In this document: piece by piece, positions 52,483 through 64,000 of the stretch
Numbering within the stretch: the first letter of the stretch is position 1
How the letters are laid out: every line of letters starts with the position of its first letter
Assembly (NCBI GenBank): GCA_949592205.1
Contig: CATIUR010000002.1
Coordinates: 5,494,501 to 5,558,500 of the forward strand
DNA: 64,000 nt
Direction: 5' to 3'
DNA from: Helichrysum umbraculigerum
Taxonomy: Eukaryota; Streptophyta; Magnoliopsida; Asterales; Asteraceae
Program-made: the position numbers and the translations under genes
Notes under the pieces: generated by a model
Told to the model about the DNA's origin: nothing
Database searches by the model: none
The model's input: only the letters and a program-made list of their open reading frames with translations

Positions 52483-55400
52483 ATGTTTCGGCAGCCTACC
52501 ACTACCCAAAACGGCATCATCTGGTAAATCTTCTACTTCTTCCTTAATTTGGGATATTCACTCTTATTTACGATTATTTTTTTTAGCCCAAACAAATTGG
52601 GAAATCGAAGTCATCATTATATATGTCGCTTCATTCGATATTTGCACTTTTTGATTATAGATCTGCTAACATATAACCTGCTGAGTATTTCGTAGTTTTG
52701 TCCTATTACTAAATTTTAAGGTATTCATTTATTCTAGTATATTTTAATCACTCAAAGAAAAATGGTTATTAGAATTTTTATGGATTGCATGTCAAATATA
52801 AAAAAACAAATCGTATGTTTTGTGAAAAGTTTGATTATAATATAGGTTTAAATTTTGATGATATATTTCGGTATGAATATATAAAAATAAAAACTATGAT
52901 AAAATATCAAGAAAAAAAATAATAATATCAGGCTCATCTCTAATGTATTGAAGATACGAGTTAGTAAATCAAGTTTTAAATCGACTATATATACAATCTA
53001 ACATATGTGTGTAGATGTAATGGAGCACATATCAAAATAGGTGTTAATGAAAGTTATAAAGGATTAAAAAATGAAAATAACAATATTAATAATGATAATA
53101 TCTACATAATATTTATAGTAATGATATAGAGTATTGATAGACTGAAAGATGTATAGCTTGATACAAGTTTACAAATGATATGTAGGTAAAAAAACAAAAA
53201 CAAAAAATTGGTTAGATGAGGATCAAAACCACTTGATTGTTTGGGCCGCTTAAATGTCACAACTATCGATAAGACAGCAATGCAAAAGTCCTTTTTAAGT
53301 GAAATCTGGGACACAAAAATAACCACTATATGTCTTTAACAATGAGTAACCTGTCCTCATGAAAATTGGAATGCTTGTAAGATTTGTAGAAAGTAGATGA
53401 GACATAATCACATATTACTTAAAACTAAGTAGATTATGTTTAAATTTACAATACTAGTTAGAATGATGTTATAGAATATTGTGGCATGTTGTTAATAGAT
53501 TATTATTTGATTTTTTTGTTACAAGGATACAATATAACCCATTGAATTTAGGGGGTGTTTGGGGTTGCGATTAGAAAATAAATTATACGTTTTTAATAAT
53601 TAGAATTAGATAATCAACTGTAACAAAAGGTGTTGCGAAATAAAGATGTTTGGATTTGATTATGTTGCTTGGTAACGTAAGAATTATATAATCAGATTCA
53701 AGTGTTTGGCAAAATAGATTATTTAATTATATAACAAGTAAATTTACGAAAGTAGACATTCATATAAATTTATGAATTATATTAAGTTAGGATATACTGA
53801 TTCATTTGTATGATTGTAACAATTTATAATACAAACTATTTAGTGATGCATGGTTTACAGCATATCATCAACTATAAAGTTGACTGTTTTTTTATATACT
53901 ACGTATAACACAACTGATAAATGTAAGGACAGCGTTGATAAGGAATTTGGTGCATAGTGTACTAATGTAGTAATGTTACTTTTGGATAGATGGGAATGGG
54001 AATGGAAAATGACTGAGGTTTAAATATGAGTGTTTAGAGTATTTTGGGAAATTTTTAAGCGGAAGGTGAAAAGTGATAATTGTGTTTTGTAACAGTGGGA
54101 GGCAAGTTGCTTCTTGAAATCTGCGTTTTGTGACTTTCATTTCGCAGTTAATTGATTTCTAAATTTCTTTTGCCAAACACTATTAACTAATTATTCACGA
54201 TTTTAAACGTAATATTAAAAAACTCATTTTTTGATCGCAACCCCAAACACCCCCTTAGACTCGAGTACAAGAAGGTATAAATAATATGCCTGGCAATCTC
54301 AAATCGAACAGGCAAAAACGGGTTAGTTGGGTTTATTAGTCGGTTTCTTGTTGGTTTGTAGGGTTGTGTTAAACTCATGAGAACAGGTCCAAATGGGCGA
54401 TCTTCACAACTCTGGTAAAATCGTCAGTCTGTTTAAAATTTGCAAACCTGAACCTCAATATCCCTGCAACAATCACTTACCTTCCCTCATCGTCGCCTAT
54501 GCATGTTTGTCTGGTTTCTTTTTGGTACACAAATTTTTCTTTTTGAATTATACTTAAAATTGGTAAAATAGATGTCAGCTAATGAAATAATAGTGTTGAC
54601 CTTGGAGTAGTGATTGAGATGTGTTATCATTTTTTACTGTCAATCTCTGATGAGGTGGCTCTTCAGGAGGCTTTTTAGAAATATTACTCGGAGTCAATCT
54701 TACAATTCCAGGTCCTTAGAACTGAGTTGTCATTGGATCCAGAAAATTGCTGTATAACCCTGTGCTTTCTTCACCCAAACTATTACAACCTCATCTTGTT
54801 TCATTGGTTTCTAACGTAATCATCGTCACCGTAATGCAAATGCCGACACCTGATCCTAACGTGTCAAGTGCTTCATTTCAGTATTCGAAGTTTATGTTCT
54901 ATTTTACACACACCACATGTCCACTTTGAACCATGCGGAAGATGCTAGGGGCACTTTGGTCAAAGCACACATGCCTTCGTTTGAATCTTGTAATGAGTAC
55001 ATACGCGGAGATGCTTAATAGTAGTCTCGACCGTGTCTTATGCTGCTTTGGTTATGGTTTATAGCTAAGCAGTTAACTAAAAATGATAGCTAAAAGGTTA
55101 ACGGGTCAAAAGGGTCGAATGGGTTGCAAGTTATCTACAGTGAAATATAAAAGTGAAATTTTATCATTATAAAAAGAATGTTTGTTGGTCAACACGACCC
55201 AACTGATCCGTATAAATACCTACGTATCCATAGATTACCCAACCAACCTGACCCGCCCATTTGACTCCTCTAGTTTGTGTGCTTTTTTGTGCAAAGGCCG
55301 ATAATTTGAAAAATCGTATGTTCAGTTAATCGTTACATAACAACATTAACATATATTTGATACTATCTTTTCAGGTGAGGACCCTATTTCTGCACATAAT

Positions 55401-55493
55401 AGGTATCCAGAGATATGGGCCCAGTTTAGTTTACAGAAGAATGGAAAAGTACACTTATTGGAAAAGAGAAAGAAGACCCTTCAGAATTGTTAG
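52483..55493 (+). pseudogene. Possible host gene exons (unrecognised)
   Basis: Low-confidence reading. 52483-52523 could be a first coding exon (MFRQPTTTQNGII, then donor G|GTAAAT) after a TATAT-rich promoter. A frame at about 54640-54960 has exon-like pieces (YYSESILQFQVLRTELSLDP; NHAEDARGTLVKAHMPSFES). 55375-55493 follows a good acceptor (CTTTTCAG) and reads EDPISAHNRYPEIWAQFSLQ then a Lys-rich end and a stop. The 704-bp MITE at 53551 would lie in an intron. The middle pieces contain stops, so it may be a decayed gene. I do not recognise the protein. Confidence 0.25.
53551..54254. mobile_element. PIF/Harbinger-type MITE
   Basis: 704 bp, TIRs GGGGGTGTTTGGGGTTGCGAT (right copy the same over these bases), flanked by TTA. 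TIR and TTA duplication are those of the PIF/Harbinger superfamily. No coding capacity. Confidence 0.85.
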
Positions 55494-56795
55494 TTTTCTT
55501 TATGAGAGCGGGTTTCAGAAACAGTCCTAAATGGGCAATGCTCTTGCTGGCTCTGAATTACCAGCCGAGCAAGAAGCTCAATTCTTCTATAACATAACGG
55601 GGAGGACTTGCGGGCTTTCCAACTGAGCAAAATGGAGAAAATTATGGGGATAGGAGGGATAAAATAAATAAGGGAAGGGGGTCAAATGGTAAGTTTGCAG
55701 GCTAGCGATGTCATATAAAGTGCTGTTCTTGGCTAGCTAAGTAGTGGACTTCGTGGGTGTGCGTTTAATCATAGCGACATTGGAGGCTATTGTGCAGTAA
55801 ACTTGCCCTTCTTCAAGTATAAAAGGGATGAAGAGTTACTATTAATATGGACGGAGTTGAATGCCTTCAGTACAATATTACTCACACATGAAAGTGAGTT
55901 ATATAGCTTCTAGAGGTGGTAGTGTCCGATTTTTCAAGAATGAGTCAATTCGAGTTAACGTTTTATGTATAATGGGTCAAAATAATGAAGAAGCTAAACT
56001 GAAGCTGGTTAAATGGGGCAAAAGTCGCCCAAAGTGTATCTATAGTAGGACATAAAACCCCCCAAGGTATCACTGATAATCTCATAGTTTTTGTAGTCCA
56101 ACCTAACCCGTACATAAAGTCAAAACATTGACCCATTGCCCAACCCGAACCTTCAAAGGCTGTCATCTTTTAGTTAGTCGTGTCATCAATTTTGTGTCCT
56201 GACCCAAACCCTAAACCCTAAATTTTCTGACACCCTTGCCTAGGACTTAGGTTGCATTCTTACCGTCCTTAGAGCTCTGTCATCCCTGCTATCCTGAGGT
56301 ATTTTCAAATCTTATTCATCCCGTTTAAAATCAGTTTCACTTGATATGAGTAGAATTAAAATTTTTGGTGGTTTTTCTAGTGAGTACATATGCGGAATTA
56401 TGATGGCGAATATCTATACTATACCCGGCAATACTAACCCAATTGATGAAAATTGGGTCGATTAGGTATTTTCTTAAACCCGGTGGGTTGACAACCGCTT
56501 TACAGCAAACACCTTTACAGGTCCAAATAGGTCATCACTACTCTTATCTGATATTACAATCCCAACCCAACCTGGTTCTGGCACAATCCGTTCTACCCGA
56601 TTCAAAAATCGTATTGTTCGACCCGTGACCCGTTTTGACCCAAACCCAATGTGACCCGTGACCCGGCCAGTTTGCCATGCATAATCATAGTGACACACTG
56701 TACACTATTCATAAGGGAAATATAGCAAGAATGAAATAACAAATTTAACACCAGCCAATTTTTAGACTAGGTGACAGTAGATCAAAGTAAGTAAA
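55494..56795. other. Low-copy DNA, no gene recognised
   Basis: Scattered GGGTCAA/TTGACCC-rich stretches (55090-55270, 55960-56150, 56440-56650) of the kind found in degenerate hAT-type MITEs. No open frame with recognisable similarity. Confidence 0.4.
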
Positions 56796-57353
56796 CTAGA
56801 TATATTGCGGTAATGCTAAGAAGTTCAAAATAATAAACATCAATGTAAAAGAAGAAAAGACGTAAACCGCAATCATGCTCCCCTTGCCACATGATTTGAT
56901 AGAGCAATGATGATTCTGCACAATCTCAGGTTCCTTAATATGCCTTGATAATGCACACGCATGTCCTGAACTTCTATATTCGTTGCACATATGGTGGCTA
57001 CTTCTTCTCTACTTAAAAGAGCAAAATTAAACCCAGTCGGCAATACTTCGTTAGCAGCCACATCACAGTTTATTCCAATTTTTAACCATGAGTCTAGCCC
57101 ATTCTAGTGGTATCCTACTAGGTAGTCCAGTGAGTCGGGAATGGTCAAGTGATGAAGCGATAACTCTTTTTCGAATTGCTTCTGAAGTAGCCATGACAAC
57201 ATCATATATTTGTGTTTTCATTTTAAGTGTTTCTTCCTTGGGATTTCTACCCGAAAATGTTTCAATCAACATGTTAACCGACTTTTGGAATTTAGCTTAG
57301 CTTAATTTGCAAATTTCATCCATGTCCTTATTAGGATGGCTACCGGAATATCC

Positions 57354-57799
57354 CAGGGCCGTCTTTGAGGGTGGGCGAGGTGGTCGACCGCCCAGGGCCT
57401 CTAAATTTTGAGGGCCTTCAATTTTTCCCCCAAGTAATGTGATATGTAATATATATGATGATTACATAAGAGATTGACACCTCTTTTATTTTGAACTAAG
57501 AGATCTTTGTTAGTAACTAGATTTAGACTAAATATATATTTGAACAAATATATAGGTCGACTGAATGGTCCAAAATTGAAAACTTATATTGACGTATTAG
57601 AGTTTGACTAAAAGAGTTAATAAGTAACAATTAGGATTTGAGAGAATAAGTATAAGAGAAATAAACAAATAATTTGAAAATCGGATCGTTAAAAATCAGT
57701 TTCATCGAACCTTTATTTTACTTAACATCTAGTTATAAGGTCTCATTTTCGTAACACGACAACTTTGTCCAGGGCCTCTAAAAGTTCAGAGACGGCCCT
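57354..57799. mobile_element. hAT-type MITE in RIP-like gene
   Basis: 446 bp with CAGGGCCGTC...GACGGCCCT(G) ends and inner repeats of AGGGCCTCTAAA. Flanked by GAATATCC (57346-57353 and 57800-57807). TIR and 8-bp duplication are those of hAT. Confidence 0.85.
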
Positions 57800-57901
57800 G
57801 AATATCCTAACTCCTCTTTTTCTCCCTCAAACATTTGAAAATCGTCGTAATCATTACCTGAAAACCTATATAATTGTCGTGTTCCAATCACGGTAAATGA
57901 A

Positions 57902-57902
<1 letters not shown>

Positions 57903-57976
<74 letters not shown>
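57903..57976. repeat. (TA)n microsatellite
   Basis: About 74 bp of pure TA, inside the region homologous to coding sequence of the RIP-like gene. It reads as IYIY repeats without stopping the frame. Confidence 0.97.
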
Positions 57977-57978
<2 letters not shown>

Positions 57979-58398
57979 TCGTCTCATGTAACATTCTAAA
58001 CGCCTATTATTTTCTCCTATGTATGTCACAGTAATGTATTGTTTCCCGTTCCAATTAAAAAATGGTGTATTTGGGTTGGTTAAAGTGGATCTTATACTTC
58101 TAATAAAGTTCGAGTAATCACCCATTTGAATGTTGAAATCCACATTAGCAGCCATTCTGTTAAAAAAAAAAAACAGAAGAAAATGAGACACATTTTATTA
58201 TTAATTATTTTGTTAACCTAACATAAAAAAAATTACACTAATCACAATTCAAAATTCTTACATTATCATAACAAATAGCTAACCTAAAGATGCATATTTC
58301 ATTATTAATCAATAAAGTGAACCCTACATTAAGCACCGAGCACATACATGCTATAAAATAAGTAAAGAGCACTACGTTTAAATAAGTATAAATGTGTA

Positions 58399-59184
58399 TA
58401 GGGGTGTCAATGGGGCAGATTTTTATCTAGATCCGACCCGTCCCGTCCCGTCCCATTTATGTGACCCAATGGGTCAGAAAAATGGATCCATGGACCCAAT
58501 ACGAGATCCAATGGGTCGACCCATTTAGATGGATCTCTGCTTGGGTCGACCCATGACCCATTTGGGTCGACCTATTTAGGTTATTAAAAAAAAATTTAAA
58601 AAGTTATACTCCGTATACAACTATTTCTACAAATATCATTATGATTGTTGCAAAGGACGGGCTGTATGTGGCTTGTATTCTTTGATTTCTGGCCGATAGC
58701 GAAACGCAATCTGTGTTTGTAAATTAACGATTGATGGTGAAAAAAAGTGATATATAGTTGAGATACAAGTAGGTATTTGAGAGATATAAAAGATTGGGAT
58801 GAGGTGGGTGTTGGATAGAGATCGAGTGATTATGTACGGGAGACGTGAGAAGATTTGTAAAAGCGAGATAAATATTTGTGTTTTCCTACTATGTTCTTTG
58901 GTTTTGGTTCCTGTTCTCTAAATATTATGGTTTTCTCTTGATCCAATTTTATTATTTATTATTTTATGTTAATATTGCTTATTAGAAGTTTAAAACTGAT
59001 ATGATACGAAATAAAAACAAAAAAAATTCTTAATTTTTTTAACATTAAATGGGTCGACCCAGATTCAGATCCATTGATTTAGTTGGATCTTGGATCGGAT
59101 CATGATCCATTAACTAATGGGTCAGATCTGGACCCATTTGTGACCCATTGGATTTTGTCAAGATCCGACCCATTGACAGGCCTA
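58399..59184. mobile_element. hAT-type MITE with GGGTCGACCC subterminal repeats
   Basis: 786 bp; ends TAGGGGTGTCAATGGG and CCCATTGACAGGCCTA, flanked by AATGTGTA (58391-58398, 59185-59192). Subterminal regions carry many AATGGGTC and GGGTCGACCCA motifs in both orientations. Confidence 0.85.
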
Positions 59185-59192
59185 AATGTGTA

Positions 59193-60377
59193 TACTTACA
59201 GTAATTGAAGAGTCAATTTGGAAGAACAATTAATATGGAGGAGCTAGGGTTTTTGGATATCTCTTCATTGGGATTTTGGGGTTTATGTGTTCTACTCCGT
59301 ATAATTTTGGGGTTTATGTTTTACAGTTTAAGACCCTCTACTTACAAATGTTGCATACCAGATCCCCTTTTTTCTTGCTGGTAATAACTTGATAAAAATT
59401 AAATCAAGGAAAACAGTGAGATGAGACATAATTAGCTTGAGTTTCTTTTCTATACCCATATTACCCTTTTAAATTATCTAACAGTGAGATGATTAAGTGA
59501 ACAAATATAATATAACATGAATAATCAATAAAAGCACGTTAATAAAATGTACGAAATATAGATTTTAATGAGCTGTTTCTCTAATCTTCACAGGTAGAAA
59601 TTGTTACAATCAAACGTCTAATACAAACATACAGTTCTAGTCTATACTAAATTCAAACAAATAAATGGTACACATTCTGATGACATATATTTAACTATGA
59701 TGGACCTTTTTATGTATTATTTTGATTTAAATTTAACATAAAAAAAATATCTAACGGTGATGAAAGTTCAGTCTTACATGTGAAATAAAGAAATGACACG
59801 TGTGTAAAGTAATTTCCATCTAAATAAACAGTAAAGAAAAAGTAATAATCTCACATAATACATACTATTAGCTAGCTCAACACAAAAACAATACGTTACC
59901 TACTAGCTAGTTTGGTACCTATTTTAGTATTAAAATGAGTTCGTTACCTAACTCGATATAAAAATGAAAGTTGATACATAGCTTTAAACCCTTTAAAATA
60001 AGATGAACTAGTAACATATTTTTTCACGTCACATTTACATTGCTTTTTGTGGGTTACATACATATAGGGGTAATTACATTGATCTTTCAAATGATACGTT
60101 AACATTAATAAATTGTTTTTTCATTGGTAAAAATCAATCTGTTAATCACTAGGCTATTGAGTTGTACACTCAAATGTTAATGTAAGTAATTGCTTGAAGC
60201 ACACATAAGGGGACAATAATTTGTCAAATGGGTTATTTTAGTGATTAACTTGAGTGGTTACATGATAGTAGTTAAAATAAAGAGTGGTTTTATATTTCAA
60301 TCAATCAAAAAATTTAAAAGTGAACTAAATAAATCATCAAATTTGTGTGTGTTTTTGTTTTTTAGTTTAAGATAACA
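59193..60377. other. Low-copy AT-rich DNA, nothing recognised
   Basis: No coding similarity, no inverted ends or target duplications that I could find. Confidence 0.4.
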
Positions 60378-60386
60378 AAAGAATTC

Positions 60387-61027
60387 GAGAAAATTTTTAT
60401 AATGGTCATTCAACCCATCACTTTTCACCCCATGATCTGTGTCAGAATTATTTTCTTTGACAGTGGTCTTTAAACCCGTGGACTAAAAAAGCGCCAGCGG
60501 ATATCAAGAGAACCAACCAAATTACAACACGTGTACTACAATCTCCACGGTCAACAATAATCTCCACGGTCAACCAATAATATCCACTGGATGTTTAAAA
60601 TCAAAATACCCACCGGTTTTCAAAAGTATCCACCGGATATCGCAAAATACGGTGGATATTTCCAAATCCCAAGTTAAAGTTGTTTTCTTTTCAATTTTTA
60701 AGCGGGAAACATAAAAATTACCTACCTAGTGGACACAGATTTCAAAATTGGAAATACCCACTGTATTTTGATGTATCCCGTGGAGATTTTCGAAAATCAT
60801 GTGGGTATTTAGAATTTAAAAGGCCATTGGATATTATCTGTTGACCGTGGATATTTGCGTTGACCGTGGATATTGGTGGACACGTGTTGTAATTTCATTG
60901 GTTTATTAGGTTTCCACGGGCGCTTTTTTGATCCGCTGGGTTAGTAACCACTGTCCATGAAAATGCTTCTGACACAGACCATGGGGTGAAAACATGTGCG
61001 TTGACTGAACATTACAAAAATTTTCTC
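60387..61027. mobile_element. Long-TIR Mutator-like MITE
   Basis: 641 bp; arms of about 200 bp starting GAGAAAATTTTT(A/G)TAATG, sharing TTTTCACCCCATG(A/G)TCTGTGTCAGA. Flanked by a perfect 9-bp duplication AAAGAATTC (60378-60386, 61028-61036). No ORF. Confidence 0.85.
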
Positions 61028-61201
61028 AAAGAATTCCAAGAGATTGAGAATACATACTTCGATGATGTATTTTTCAATAGTAGAGGGACCATTTAAGAAA
61101 AGTCACTAAAAGAAGTGAGGTTTTTAATACAAGTAGGATATTAAATTATTATAGGGTTAGGATTGCTTTTTTACTATAATCTTATTCAACTTGAGGTTAG
61201 A

Positions 61202-61990
61202 TTAGCTGTAGAACCTCGATGATAATGCTCTTAAATTCAGAAAGTAAACCTTGAAGCTTTGGTGGCACATTTTCCATGACACCTCGGCTAAGAAAGCCTC
61301 TCGAGAACATAACATAATCTGTCTTTCCTTTTCTTTAGGTGCTCTCGGAACAAGGGCTTCAGAGCAAGGACACAATGTGAATTTGTGACCAGCCTTAGAG
61401 AAGGTGTAAGTGTTCTCTTTCCCCTTATGTATGACACCTAGATCGAATTGCCAAGGTCGACCTAGCAAGACATGGCACGCATCCATATCTACAATGTCAA
61501 AAACAATCGTGTCTTTGTACTTACCCATAGAGATCGGAACTTCACGTTGCTCGGTTACTCGTATTTCTCCAACGGCTTTAATCCATCCAATCTTGTACGG
61601 TGTCGGATGCTTTTGTGGTGTCAACTTAAGTCGAGTAACAATATCCTGTGATATGATGTTTTCACTACTTCCACCATCGATGTTGACATCAACACTATCT
61701 TGATTGATTTTGCATCGGGTTCGAAACATGTTATGCTGTTGGGTGTCTTCGATCAATCTGTTTAGGGGAAGCAAGTACTAATCTATGCAAGACATATATA
61801 ACTATCCTTTGTTGTCATATTCCTCTTCCTCATTAAGAACATCATTTGGACCGATAAAAATTTCTTTGTCATCGTGTTCGGCATCACTAATGTCATCTCG
61901 TTCAGCCACGTTAACGGTTTTTGATGCTCTACACTGATTTGAAGTATGACCTGTTTGTTGGCAACGATAACAACGGTCCCAATGGGTCGG
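61202..61990 (-). pseudogene. Gag C-terminus and protease fragment of a second chromovirus
   Basis: About 61990-61790 on the minus strand encodes a zinc knuckle, CYRCQQTGHTSNQC, then an acidic linker and a stop. The next frame, 61774-61202 (190 codons), carries a retroviral aspartic protease: VDVNIDGGSSENIIS (the active-site Asp-Gly pattern as D-G-G), KHPTPYKIGWI, and HVLLGRPWQFDLGVIHKGKE. These motifs are those of Ty3/Gypsy chromoviruses with a D-G-G protease (CRM/Reina-like), different from element 3. RT and everything after it is missing and no LTR is visible, so this is an old fragment. Confidence 0.75.
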
Positions 61991-62500
61991 GCGTACGGGT
62001 TAGCAACGGGTTTCCTGCAAGGTTGAAAAAGTCGGAAGTTGGGGGCGAGTTGGTCGGGACCTCCGAAGGACTAGTCGGGAACTAGTCGGATTTGACTTTT
62101 GTTGACTTTTTATACATTTAAATAATAAATATTAAAATTATGTGTAAATATAGATATATTTTAAAGATAAAGGGTTAAAATGTAACTTTTTTGTACTTTT
62201 TCTTGAAAACTACTTCTCTCTCTTTTCTTCCATATGTAAATCTGGTACCTCTTAAAACTTGTCCCAACGCGCTTCATCGGTTTTCGTCGGTGTGTAACCG
62301 ACGAACCGATGCCGATGGCACGGCTCCATCGGTTTGGCTCGTCGGATAACCGAAGGGGCTACGGATTGGAGTGGGGCCCATTTGCTTTTTTTTCTTCTTT
62401 TTTTTGTTTAAACATTAACATAAAAAAAAAATAAAAAATTCCCCAACGGTCAAAAGATCCGTTTGGGGCTTTTTTTGAATTTTTTTTTTTTTTTTAAAAC
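61991..62500. other. Region upstream of Harbinger transposase
   Basis: Mostly non-coding. 62260-62350 carries repeated CCGATG/CATCGG and GTCGG motifs in both orientations, possibly subterminal sequence of the Harbinger element. I could not define its terminal inverted repeat; the right end is outside the window. Confidence 0.35.
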
Positions 62501-62512
62501 AATTTTTCACCT

Positions 62513-62526
62513 ATAAATATATACCA
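62513..62526 (+). promoter_or_regulatory. TATA box of transposase gene
   Basis: CTATAAATATATAC about 90 bp before the ATG at 62616, followed by a leader with repeated CA(T/C)ACAA(C/T)TC and TCTTTTCAAC motifs. Confidence 0.6.
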
Positions 62527-62615
62527 CCAATATCATACAATTCACACACTCTTTTCAACCTCTCATACAACTCACACAATCTTTTCAACATTTTTATACA
62601 ATCTCAAAAATTAAA

Positions 62616-63867
62616 ATGTCTTCCGATTCCGATCTTGAAGATTTACAGGCACTCAACGACATTTTCGATCCCGAATGGGCGATTAATGTTATCAACGCCA
62701 TATCTTCCGAAGAGGAAGAAGAAGAAGAAGTAATTCCGATCCCGAGAGCTCCCCGTCGATACTTTCCAAGAGATCGCCAAGCAACGGGCCAACGTTTATT
62801 TCAAGATTACTTTGCCGACAACCCAACATTTCCGGCGGATGTATTTCGCCGTGGTTTTCGGATGAGTAAGCCATTATTTATCCGTATATGTCAAAATATT
62901 TTATCTTATTCTCAAAATCCGTTACCAGATTACTTTGCATATTTTCATCAACGTATGGACGCACTCGGCGTACCCGGTTTTAATGTTTTCCAAAAGTGCA
63001 CTTCCGCCGTACGCCAACTAGCATATGGTTGTGCCGCGGATGCGTTTGATGAATATTTGCATATGGGTGAACAAACATCATACGAGTCTTTGGATAATTT
63101 TTGTAAATGTGTATTTCATTTGTACTCTACTGTGTATTTGAGAAAACCAACACTTCAAGATGTGCAACGTTTACATCAACGTCATTCCGAGTTGCATGGT
63201 TTTCCGGGTATGCTCGAAAGCATCGATTGTATGCATTGGCCTAGGAGAAATTGTCCAGTAGCATGGCAAGATCAATACACAAGAGGAGATCAAGGTCATC
63301 CTACAATCATGCTCGAAGCAGTTCCGTCTTATGATTTGTGGATTTGGCACGCTTTCTTTGGTCCAGCGGGCTTGAGCAACGACCTGAATGTTCTTAATCA
63401 ATCGGATTTGTTCTCTGATTTGCTACAAGACAGAGCTCCCCAAGTTAACTTTACGATTTCCGGACAACATTTCACAAAGGGGTATTATCTGGGGGATGGA
63501 ATTTATCCGGAATGGGCGACAATTGTTAAGTCGTTCAGGCATCCACTAACTGAAGCCGAGGCTCGCTTCAAGAGATATCAAGAATCTGCAAGGAAAGATG
63601 TGGAACGAGCATTTGGTGTGCTTCAAGGCCGTTAGCACTAACAAAATAAAAAGAATCAAGTATGCTTGTGTGATTCTACACAACATGATAACGGAGGACA
63701 ACGAACGAAATATGTGTCAACTTGAAGAAGATTATGCCTCTGAGCCGTCGAATAGACCAAATCGTTCGTGGGAAGAAAGAGTTGAAGCTTCATTGCGTAT
63801 GGACAAGGAATTACGGGATCGGGTTGTTCATCATCGACTTCGCAATGCTCTAATCCAACACATTTAG
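62616..63867 (+). pseudogene. PIF/Harbinger DDE transposase, frame broken near the C-terminus
   Basis: 339 codons to a stop at 63635, then the same protein continues in another frame to 63867. The N-terminus is acidic (a run of Glu near residues 31-38), followed by RRYFPRDRQATGQRLFQDYF. The DDE nuclease is well kept: first Asp in ESIDCMHWPRRNCP (about residue 204), second Asp in YYLGDGIYPEWATIVKSF (about 294), Glu in ARKDVERAFGVLQGR (about 332). Family members normally continue with about 10-15 more residues before a segment like KRIKYACVILHNMITED; here that segment follows in the shifted frame. A small deletion near 63633 is the simplest reason. It would cut target DNA together with a Myb-like partner, whose ORF is not in the window. 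Full motif set makes the family secure. Confidence 0.9.
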
Positions 63868-63914
63868 CAACTTCCACCAAATTACCGTGTTCGTTAGTAA
63901 CGTAATTTTGTTAT

Positions 63915-64000
63915 TTTTTATTTTTATGAATTGTTGTAATTTTTATTTTTAAGAATTGTTGTAATTTTTATTTTTAAGAATTGTTATAATTTTTATTTTT
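63915..64000. repeat. Short tandem repeat downstream of transposase
   Basis: About three copies of a 26-bp unit AAGAATTGTTGTAATTTTTATTTT at the window's right end; it may continue beyond. Confidence 0.8.

Larger units (their letters stand above)
56873..58155 (-). pseudogene. Ribosome-inactivating-protein-like gene, broken
   Basis: Minus-strand pieces resemble the plant rRNA N-glycosylase (RIP) fold. N-terminal segment (ATG 58155, just after an acceptor-like TTTAACAG) has DYSNFIRSIRSTL, like the family's first helix. A later segment has SEAIRKR, corresponding to the catalytic S-E-A-x-R, and then a P-L-E-W motif where the family has its active-site Trp. The family depurinates the sarcin-ricin loop of large rRNA. 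This copy is inactive: a (TA)n tract lies in the coding part (57903-57976), a 446-bp hAT-type MITE is inserted at 57354-57799, an in-frame stop follows near 57298, and a stop plus frameshift lies near 57062. Identification rests on motifs, not on an alignment. Confidence 0.5.

Overview
This window is plant nuclear DNA, almost certainly from a eudicot. The style of the Ty3/Gypsy elements suggests an Asteraceae-like genome, but that is recognition of style, not a search result. It is dominated by nested LTR retrotransposons in AT-rich DNA. I see no intact host gene, rRNA, tRNA or CRISPR array.

Layout. (1) 1-7485: the 5' part of an Athila/Tat-like element on the minus strand: LTR 4995-7485, tRNA-Asp-type primer site, a frameshifted ORF of unknown family, and an Athila ORF-1-like ORF that runs off the left edge. 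It sits inside the 5' LTR of the next element. (2) 7486-24784: a plus-strand, apparently non-coding Tekay-like element (called element 2), split by a complete Tekay-type chromovirus on the minus strand (element 3, 10969-21107; 2,295-bp LTRs with no difference noticed, TSD CTTAT, intact 1,471-aa gag-pol plus an extra coiled-coil ORF). (3) 24785-27254: low-copy DNA with possible gene remnants and a small MITE. (4) 27255-51199: a five-deep nest. A Mutator-like element (TSD TTTTAATTG) holds a solo LTR (28201-50838, TSD CATTT). That holds a gag-pol-deleted Tekay element (element 4, 29871-50447, TSD TTTAC). Element 4 holds a solo LTR inside its left LTR (33139-35254, TSD TTTTA) and a further element in its interior (element 5, 37152-45820, TSD AGGTT, pol full of stops). 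(5) 51209-61200: low-copy DNA with five short inverted-repeat transposons, possible host exons, and a broken ribosome-inactivating-protein-like gene. (6) 61202-64000: a gag/protease fragment of another chromovirus and a PIF/Harbinger transposase gene with a small frame-breaking deletion.

How the parts relate. Elements 2, 3, 4 and 5 share a tRNA-iMet primer site. Each also carries an RNA-type hairpin whose 9-nt apical loop reads CCTGATCAA or CCTGATCAC and contains the palindrome TGATCA, although the stems differ between groups. This resembles a retroviral dimerisation/packaging loop. It would explain how elements with no usable gag-pol (2, 4, 5) have near-identical LTRs, meaning recent movement: the intact element 3, or a relative, could mobilise them in trans. 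Independently, most of the LTR families here carry clusters of short GC-rich quasi-palindromes, several built as arm-CC-GGC-GG-arm' with different arms around a constant core. Several LTRs also have a consistent donor/acceptor pair that would make the array part of a leader intron. These three patterns are the least explained features of the window.
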